Source of the DNA: Arion vulgaris
Lineage: Eukaryota; Mollusca; Gastropoda; Stylommatophora; Arionidae
Reading direction: 5' to 3'
Assembly: GCA_020796225.1 (NCBI GenBank)
Contig: CM036762.1
Span: 14,451,786 to 14,515,785 of the forward strand
DNA length: 64,000 bases
Shown here piece after piece: positions 56,845 to 64,000 of this stretch; within the stretch, counting starts at the first letter, position 1, and each line of letters starts with the position of its first letter. The notes below the pieces were generated by a model that ran no database searches, had not been told where the DNA came from, and was given only the letters and a program-made list of their open reading frames with translations. The translations under genes were made by a program, and so were the position numbers.

Positions 56845-57000
56845 GAAGACAATGAAAAAGATGATTAGATGGCATAACAGAATCCTGTCAAAGAGCAAAA
56901 ATAACTATCATCCAAGCCACCAGAACAGAGCAAGACAAAAACATAAAACCAAGGTACTGGGCAACAACCCAGTAGCAGTGTGATGACAAAAGAAGAAGAA
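56845..57000 (+). mobile_element. LINE 3' end (family U), copy 2
   Basis: AAAAGATGATTAGATGGCAT, AACAGAATCCTGTCAAAGAG and CAGTGTGATGACAAAAGAAG. Confidence 0.65.
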
Positions 57001-57151
57001 GTAGAGGATCAGGGTCTCCTGTAGTCTAACCACATATCGTGTAGACACTGAAAATTATTTTTGTACGGGTCCAAGCTAGCTGTGAGCTCCAGAATTTCCC
57101 TGGTACATAGTCACTAGTGCAGAATGTTATCAACTTTTCTATTATTTTTTA

Positions 57152-57414
57152 GGAACCCTTTTTCTACCAAGTGGTATACAGGGTAATACAGTGTTAGATC
57201 TGTATTTTTTATTGACTGTCGGCACACGATGGGTGATGTGGTCAACATCACACCGACCGCCTTTACTTCCCAGTGATTTTCCTGGTACCCAATTGAGGCT
57301 GGGTCAACTTGAGAGATGTTACGATAGAAAAAATTTCACTCCTACTTGTGGAATTGAACCTGAACCACTAGTCTAAGAAGCAAGTTCACTAACAACTACA
57401 CTATTGCAGCTCTT
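57152..57414 (-). mobile_element. SINE family C, copy 3
   Basis: AGGAACCCTTTTTCTACCAAG to ACTACACTATTGCAGCTC; more diverged than the copies at 1693 and 38697. Confidence 0.85.
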
Positions 57415-57457
57415 AAACATCTCATATGCTGGCATTCAACTTAGAAACTGGACTTAC

Positions 57458-57525
57458 TGTAAATAGGCCAACTCTTCATCTTGCTGTCTCAGCATCTGAG
57501 ATGCAGCTTCTTCATTACTTTTAAT
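57458..57525 (-). CDS. penultimate exon of the coiled-coil gene
   Basis: Acceptor TTTTTCTATCGCAG and donor TTACA|GTAAGT, both strong on the - strand; 68 bp, phase 0 in and 2 out. It encodes IKSNEEAASQMLRQQDEELA then YL and the first two bases of Gln. It joins in frame to 56082-55941 and, upstream, to 59879-59703. Confidence 0.75.
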
Positions 57526-57651
57526 CTGCGATAGAAAAATACAAGCATTTTATCAATATTGGATGATTAGACAGGAAGGATTGACCAAGCTGCCACGTGT
57601 TGCCATTACTCAAATGTCCAAATAGGAGTAAGGAAACTAAACAACAACTTC

Positions 57652-57900
57652 TTTTCTTCTTCAACGCTCCATATCGACAACCTGTTAACCAATCTTTGTA
57701 TATGATTCAAGCCTAAGAGCGATTGTACATTGTGCCAGTTATGTGCCTAAAAGTGAGCCAGCACATCTGATTTCTGCAACACTTTTTATTTACTAGGGTA
57801 GCTTCCTAGGCTCCTACCTCAGTCGCCTCTTAGACATGTCTTGTAGGTCGCAGTGTTACTATTCTTTGCTCCCTTGTGAGCCCTGGCAACACACTGGCGA
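57652..57900 (-). mobile_element. SINE family A, copy 7
   Basis: TTCTTCAACGCTCCATATCG to GTGAGCCCTGGCAACACACTGG. Confidence 0.85.
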
Positions 57901-58136
57901 ACAACAACTGAAAAAATAGTATTGACTGATCCTATGAACTTACTGTTATCAATTTCTAACTTAGTGTAGATATCATCAATGCCATAAAAGAAGCAGATCG
58001 TATGGATGACTGATAAAACATTTATAATTCTCTATCTATATCCCGAGTGAGAGGTTGGAGTGAAAATAGGAACTGTCAAACACAATTAGAGGTTAACAAA
58101 CACAACTTTGTTAGAGGCACACGACATTTGTTGTTG

Positions 58137-58320
58137 TTTGTGTTCGTTCTTCACGGCCAATTTTATCATTCTTATTGTAATATATAATTGATCTTTGACA
58201 AGAATGTTTTTTTTATGTTGTCCAATTATGCGCCTATGGTGACTAGGCCAGCACACAAAATTTCAGCCAGTTTTTTATTTACTAGGTAGCTAGCCCTAGA
58301 CCGATTCTTTCCGTATATTT
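58137..58320 (-). mobile_element. hybrid SINE, B-type end with A-type body
   Basis: The + strand left part GTGTTCGTTCTTCACGGCCAA and TTGATCTTTGACAAGAATG follow family B. After about 58210 it reads CAATTATGCGCCTATGGTGA, GCCAGCACAC and TTATTTACTAGGTAGC, as in family A. Confidence 0.65.
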
Positions 58321-58324
58321 TGGC

Positions 58325-58930
58325 TTGGATCTATGCATTGTTTTGCTGTATATTTGGGTTTTGTGATCTGCACCACGGAGTAAGTCAACACTGTACACCC
58401 TTTCTGACTGTGAGGTCATTCCGGATTAGGAACATTTCTCAGTCTTTTTGGGGCACATAAGCTTGTCCTGGGACGGCGTCTTACTCGTATAACACACTGT
58501 GTAAAGTGTCGGCTATCGCCAATGTTTGGATTTGGACAGACTATCAAAATTTGATTAACCAAAACATTAGTCGTTATATAAAGTCAATATAAGAGTAGTG
58601 GAAATAGTCATCATACGCTGGTAAAGACATTGTGAAGATCGAGGTACCTATGGACCTGTTCGGTGAACTGTGATGATAATCCTCACTAATCATTAATCAC
58701 TAATACTATGCTAACAAGACAAAGATCACAAAATGTGAGTTGAGTGGATGAAAAACATCTATTTTCCAGTATAAACTTTAATTACATATAATGACATCAG
58801 AAAGAAAGCAGAAACAACATTAGCCATCAAATATTTAGATATATTGGAAATAAAATGATTTATTTTGTGAAAACAGAGCCTAATAAGTTAACACTTGGTA
58901 TCTTCAGTTTTGACTAATAATTATTTTTTC
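58325..58930. other. intronic DNA, nothing recognised
   Basis: No supportable exon; one short repeat shared with 54060-54135. Confidence 0.5.
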
Positions 58931-59139
58931 GATGTCACCGCTATGAATTCAGGAGCAGTCATGGTGCCTAATATGACGAGTCTTACAGATTTTTGTGTGA
59001 AGGTTTGCTTTTCTAATCCCCAGTGTCCCTCGCCATTCAGGCCAGTCTTACTTCGACATGTGATCACTAGCGCAGCATATTATCTACTTCTTTATCTCCA
59101 ACCACATCTAATTATTAATTTCAACTAACTTCATCAAAC

Positions 59140-59400
59140 AACCTTGTGTTATTGGTTACTAAACTGACGTCACTGCACTCCGGACAGACCCATAAATGCT
59201 CAGTCTCCCCCAACAGATATAGAAGAGTATGCATGCTGATGGTTCCCGTGGCTTGCTGACTAAATACACTCTTCACTCTGCCCCTCAGGCATCCAGTTCT
59301 ACATTGTAATATGGCAGTGCACAAACTCTGTAGTACCGGTGAGCATCCTAAATGTAACTTTGGGATCGTAACAATTTGCAGGAATTTTATTTTAACTTTC
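59140..59400 (-). mobile_element. LINE C-terminal fragment, family S, copy 3
   Basis: Minus strand CLRGRVKSVFSQQATGTISM, HTLLYLLGETEHLWVCPECS. Confidence 0.65.
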
Positions 59401-59702
59401 AATGAGCTTTGCCCAGACAGCGGTTTTCTGATTACTCATATATTTTCAACATCATAGCATTCTTTCTTTGTGCTTAACTTAAATATGGGAGCTATGTGTA
59501 ATCGCTTGTCTCTGATAAGACTAGGAACTTGATTTCACACACACTGAGATTAGCAATCATTGGAAATAGCCCAAATGTTCCATGTGGGGAAACAAACAGT
59601 ACTTGTGGAGTGAGAGCCCAGCACCACAACACACTACAGATGAGGAATAACATCATATTCTCTCAGTCTCACTATCTAATATATTCTCCCAGGCTCACAT
59701 AC

Positions 59703-59879
59703 CTCTACAAAACTGTTGCAAATGTCATGGGTCCTGTCACTATTGTGCTCCCCTTTTCCATGCAGAAATTTTACTGAATCTTTCAACTTCTGAGTTTGCA
59801 TTTCTCCTTCTTCATAACTATCATTATCACTGTCTGAAGTTGTCTTGAAAGGTACTATTACCTGAGGGTGGACTGGAAG
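59703..59879 (-). CDS. exon of the coiled-coil gene
   Basis: Acceptor TTATTCTTAG and donor GAG|GTATGT on the - strand; 177 bp, phase 0 in and out. It encodes LPVHPQVIVPFKTTSDSDND, SYEEGEMQTQKLKDS and a tail to CNSFVE. An internal donor (TCA|GTAAAA, 59774) would give a shorter 105 bp form in the same phase. The Ser/Asp/Glu-rich middle looks like a phosphorylatable linker (inference). Function unknown. Confidence 0.6.
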
Positions 59880-59954
59880 CTAAGAATAAATGCATGAAAA
59901 TAAAGTCAACAGGATCAACAAAAACAGACACAGTGGTATTTGAAGATAAGATAT

Positions 59955-60335
59955 AGTTATGTCATTTGATCGACGTCATGGCACATTGGGCATTCACAAG
60001 CTCCATCCTCTGCTACAGCAGCCATGCTAAAGTCCACTTGCTCACCATTCCAATGAGAAGTTGATTAGTATATCTTCTCTCTACCACGAAGATGACACTG
60101 CATGGCATGTCCAAACTTAATTCCTAATTCTAACAATTGGTCCATTGTCAGAGACTCCCCACATCATAAAAATGAGCGTGTACCACATTGATGACATCAG
60201 CTCTATACTTCAGCCAGCCTGAGTTGGGGAATTGTTTGCAAGAAAGTAAGCACGTTTGTTGCCCTGCACTCAAGCATGTCCAGGTGTGTACAGCCAAGTC
60301 AGTGTCTTGAGATGTTACCTTTAAATGCTGTCCAC
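59955..60335 (-). mobile_element. possible LINE C-terminal fragment, family S, copy 4
   Basis: Minus strand LKYRADVINVVHAHFYDVGS, HAMQCHLRGREKIY and DGACECPMCHDVDQMT; the last block parallels WVCPECSDVSLVTNN at 59140. Confidence 0.45.
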
Positions 60336-60339
60336 CCAT

Positions 60340-61490
60340 TTCGTGCGCAGACTTCCAGATTCAATATACAGTAAACAACAATATGAATTTCATAAAGTCT
60401 TCTTCATTTTATATGTTTGTCTCCATAATATATATCATTTTCTTTGCTTCCCTTTGGTAAAAAGGCGATCAACAATAGTTTTCAAGATATTTATGTTCTA
60501 TGCAGCTTTTTCCATTCCTCCCCAACAGGCTCAATTATTTGATATCTTTGTCAATTTTTATTTCCGTTGTCTCATGTATCTTACACATTGTTCTGATGTT
60601 CCTCACCGCAATATTTGTGGTTATTCTGATTGTCAGAAGGGTTTTGTTATGAGGGACCAGTTGTGTCCTTAAATCATGTCTATCCTCTTGAGGCGTATCG
60701 CTACCACCTACTTATGAAAATTTCTTGATGAAGGCAGTAGTTATGACCATTAGTGTTTTGTTCACACAGTCACATACAAGTATATACTACTGGTGAGATG
60801 CACAAGACATTATATTTTGACTTGAAGTTAGTACAATTGACCTCTTGCTAAGAGGCGCATCACAACTCTCCCCCTATGATTGCTCACCAGATTAGCATTT
60901 AAATCGTTCTTTATGATGCGTAGTTACATTGACACAATGTCATAGTCATACTTGAGTATACAGTGCTTACTCATTCCTGTTTAATTTGTACACTGAGTTA
61001 TGGGCTAATTGTAGACTCAATGAGTGCAGAGAAATATCATTTTGACTTGGAACATAGAGATATTATTAGTTGAATTTCTTTACTTAGAAATAATATTATT
61101 TGCTCATCCCTATTCTTCTCTTAACTCCCCTTGAAGGATAAGGCATCAACAAATTTCCTCCAACAAGATCCGTCTTGAGTAAGTCAGGTTAATTCATTCC
61201 AGGTCTTTCCCACCTCTTCTCTTTATCTGTCTACAGTTCATCTCCATGTCTCTCTAGGTGGCCCCCTACCTCTCTTGCCACCCGAATTCCATTTAAAAGT
61301 CACACATGGGTGTCTGGTCATCCATACTTGACAGCAATTGTAGTCGCACTCTAACTTTTCGTAAGAGTCATCAATTGAGGTTAGTAGAACAAGTTGTGTT
61401 TGAGCAAGGTTTGAGTACATGTCTGATTTTTATGAAATGCAATCCACATCAAAATTTTGTTTTGATTAGAAAGTAGAGATATTGACCACT
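60340..61490. other. intronic DNA, nothing recognised
   Basis: ORFs here have no splice context and no family match that I can name. Confidence 0.45.
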
Positions 61491-61494
61491 TGTT

Positions 61495-61920
61495 ACAACA
61501 GAGATGAAGTATCTACGAAGAATGCTGGGAGTAACAAGAAGAGACCGCTTAGAAATGAAGACATCAGGAGAAAAGTGGGTACAACATCAGTACTGAACTT
61601 TATCAAATAGCAACAAATTAAATGGTCCAGCCACATAATTACCAACAGGCAGTGTACCCCAGAGAGCAATGTTGCTCCGATACAGTGGATACAAAACAAA
61701 AGGCTGGTCACGCAAAAGGTGGACCTCAGAGATAACAGAGGCGACGAAAGACACTATTTATGAAGCAACACAAAAGCCAGTGCTAGAAAACTCTTCTTAC
61801 TCTGAAGCAGTGAGGCAAACCAGGATTGGAGAAGAGAAAGAAAGACAATGTGGATAGAGAGGCTCGCTCCAGGTGTCTCCTTTTTCGACCTGATGCTGAA
61901 AGGCAAATAGGATTAGAGGA
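61495..61920 (+). mobile_element. LINE 3' end with GATA tail, copy 2
   Basis: MKYLRRMLGVTRRDRLEMKT-like frame, then SGYKTKGWSRKRWTSEITEA, QTRIGEEKERQCG and GAGGCTCGCTCCAGGTGTC, running into the GATA array. Confidence 0.75.
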
Positions 61921-61947
61921 TAGATAGATAGATAGATAGAGAGAGAT

Positions 61948-62036
<89 letters not shown>

Positions 62037-62041
62037 TAGAT
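61917..62041. repeat. (GATA)n microsatellite
   Basis: About 30 GATA units with a GACA patch near the right end; it grew from the LINE tail. Confidence 0.95.
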
Positions 62042-62639
62042 ATTGACCATTTCGTTATTCAGTCAATGCAAAATGCATAGACTCTATTGTAGGCCAATGA
62101 ATCTGGCTGATCTTGAATATTCTTGTTGAAACGTATATGTGTGTGTACACATATGAACAGGATTACACAGAGATACAAATAGGAAGACACGGATGGACAA
62201 AAAGAAAGTATATTCAATTCGCACTTTGATGCATCCATAGCAATTTAGAACATGAGAGTGAAGAAAAAAGTACTGACAGTAAAACAAACCTATAAAAAAA
62301 AAGAATTCATTGACTGTACTCGAGATAAAACTGCTAGATCGAGACGCAAAAGAGCGCAACACTTCAAACACTGCTATTGCACTTGAGACAGGATTAGAGG
62401 AGTGGAGATCAAAACTCTATAACTCAAAATAGCATGACTTTTGGACTTTAAGAGGTCATTACTTCATTAATCCTCCTCCAGCTATGGGGAAGTGAGGTGG
62501 TGGAGAGCATAGTGGTTTGGGTGACTAATAGACTATCTCAGGTCAAGATGAACTCCAAAAAAAGCACTCATCAGAAGAATGAAATGAGAAACACTTGAAA
62601 TATATACTATTATTAGACTTGAGAACTAGAGTTATACTA

Positions 62640-62870
62640 GAGATAAAGCCATTAGTAGGTTGGAGGAGATTAGAACAAGGTAGATAAACTGATTAGATCT
62701 ATGATAAAGAAATAGAGTCATTAGAAGATTAGAGGAGTTTAGAACAAAATAGATAAACTCTCTGATTAGATCTATGATAAAGAAATAGAGCCATTAGAAG
62801 ATTAGAGGAGATTAGAACAAGGTAGATAAACTTTCTGATTAGATCTATGATAAAGAAATAAAGATAGAAA
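62640..62870. repeat. 73 bp minisatellite, about 3 copies
   Basis: GATCTATGATAAAGAAATAG starts at 62696, 62769 and 62842, spacing exactly 73 bp. Confidence 0.9.
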
Positions 62871-63016
62871 TCATCAAAAATTAATGCTGATATGAACATA
62901 CACTGTGGTTGCTTGGAACATTCATACTGAGAGATATTAATCAAATAAGCTTTACTGACTTTTACTGTCTCTTGTTATTTATGTGGCACACCTTTTGCAT
63001 GGGCTACCTTTTTGCT

Positions 63017-63269
63017 TTAGGGATATCTGTGGTGTTTAGGGATATCTGTGGTGTTTAGGGATATCTGTGGTGTTTAGGGATATCTGTGGTGTTTAGGGAT
63101 ATCTGTGGTGTTTAGGGATATCTGTGGTGTTTAGGGATATCTGTGGTGTTTAGGGATATCTGTGGTGTTTAGGGATATCTGTGGTGTTTAGGGATATCTG
63201 TGGTGTTTAGGGATATCTGTGGTGTTTAGGGATATCTGTGGTGTTTAGGGATATCTGTGGTGTTTAGGG
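63017..63269. repeat. 19 bp minisatellite, about 13 copies, homogeneous
   Basis: Unit GATATCTGTGGTGTTTAGG repeated without visible divergence. Confidence 0.97.
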
Positions 63270-63339
63270 TAGGTGCTCATCTCTCATTCCAAAGGTAATT
63301 GATTCGCTCCCTTGTGGAACCACCAGGATAGTCTTCAAG

Positions 63340-63690
63340 AGATCCCTGATCTTAGTGTAGGTGAGATCAAGTTTCTAGTCCTATCGGAGACGGGTTATAA
63401 AATATAGGTCCTGTGTTCAAGTTGAGCACGTAAAAGAACCCGTGGCAGTTCAAAATCGAGAAGAGCAGGCTGAAAGCCACAACCCATGCAAAATTTATAA
63501 GAAAGATTAATAAATAAAATTCCTGGAGAATATTTTCATCATCTTCTAAATTACATCGGGGACCCTCAACAGTGCTACAGTGTTCGTGCACTGCCACTGA
63601 GATCTTCCTGTGTAAGAGAGAGATCGGAGCACACATTGCTACTCACCGAATTGCAATGATGATGGTCATATCAATCAATCAATTATCCTT
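63340..63690 (+). mobile_element. SINE-like family P, copy 2
   Basis: CCTGATCTTAGTGTAGGTGAG, a box B-like GTGTTCAAGTTGAGC and an (ATCA)n end; reverse complement matches 25738-26080. Confidence 0.7.
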
Positions 63691-63729
63691 TTGCTTTGTA
63701 TCAACTACATCTGAATAACATTGTCCTTT

Positions 63730-63885
63730 GAGGAACACTGTCTGTTGGTAATCTAGTTATGTAGCCAAACCATTTAATTTGTTGTCGCTTAATGAAGTTC
63801 AGTACTGATGTACCAATATTATTTTCCTGATGCTTTCAGTCCTTAACCAGTCTGTCTCTGTTACTCCCAGCACAATGTTAAGAGT
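63730..63885 (-). mobile_element. LINE 3' fragment
   Basis: Minus strand ACATAACTAGATTACCAAC, AAATGGTTTGGCT and CTGGGAGTAACAGAGACAG; related to 61495-61700 (CTGGGAGTAACAAGAAGAG). Confidence 0.65.
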
Positions 63886-63915
63886 GAATGAGTGAAAGAA
63901 AATAATTTAACTTAC

Positions 63916-63973
63916 ATTCATGTAGTTTCTTGCCATCCTTGTAGAGGAAGTGGTATAAGGCTTGTTTGAATGC
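63916..63973 (-). CDS. candidate further exon of the coiled-coil gene
   Basis: Between AAATTAG and donor T|GTAAGT on the - strand, 58 bp, phase 0 in and 1 out: AFKQALYHFLYKDGKKLHE. The composition is protein-like, but its exit phase does not match the phase-0 start at 59879, so at least one more exon would be needed between them; I did not find it. Confidence 0.4.
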
Positions 63974-64000
63974 CTAATTTGTCTTGAATATTTAAAAGGA

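Noticed and set aside
57940..58010. Possible - strand exon with GTAAGT donor and TTTTATCAG acceptor
   Set aside because: Its only open frame ends in a phase that cannot join the phase-0 start at 57525 without a stop, and its composition does not resemble the flanking coiled-coil exons.
59703..59880. Plus-strand frame over the same bases
   Set aside because: It lacks splice context, whereas the opposite strand has acceptor, donor and phase agreement with its neighbours.
60331..60672. 115-residue + strand ORF
   Set aside because: No motif, no splice signals in phase, hydrophobic low-complexity composition typical of chance frames here.

Overview
The window is animal nuclear DNA: AT-rich, intron-containing, and crowded with retroelements, MITEs, minisatellites and microsatellites. 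The SINEs that carry a GTCGTAAGAGGCGACTAA-like core, the mix of LINE clades and the Penelope-like element point to a mollusc, and cephalopod is my best guess (inference). No bacterial or organellar gene is present.

The main gene is on the + strand from 3678 to about 27363. Twelve exons join in one uninterrupted reading frame (about 674 residues) and encode the C-terminal two thirds of an F-spondin (spondin-1)-like secreted matrix protein: the end of the Spondin_N domain, a Met/Lys-rich linker, TSR1, TSR2, a Kunitz domain, a Met/Gln/Lys coiled-coil region with a polybasic cluster and an acidic patch, TSR3, TSR4 and a short tail. The 5' exons lie upstream of the window. One exon (4568-4674) has no long ORF of its own and was found by following the Spondin_N domain and the splice phase. 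Each extracellular module is bounded by phase-1 introns, and the Kunitz exon ends in a GC donor.

A second gene is on the - strand at the right end. Its last exons (59879-59703, 57525-57458, 56082-55941) join in phase and encode a charged coiled-coil C-terminus that I cannot name; a probable further exon lies at 63973-63916. The two genes converge on a gene-poor interval at about 27.6-55.9 kb.

The rest is repeats. There are at least six SINE families (called A to F here), several with exact target-site duplications (TSDs) and nested insertions that give relative ages. There are many 5'-truncated LINE 3' ends of several clades, including an RTE-like copy at the left edge; one degenerate but complete Penelope-like element with GIY-YIG domain and flanking repeats (51255-54412); two MITE families (hAT-like and TA-flanked Tc1/mariner-like); and minisatellites with 19, 31, 41, 52 and 73 bp units. 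No tRNA or rRNA gene, CRISPR array or prokaryotic element was seen; all tRNA-like boxes belong to SINE heads.
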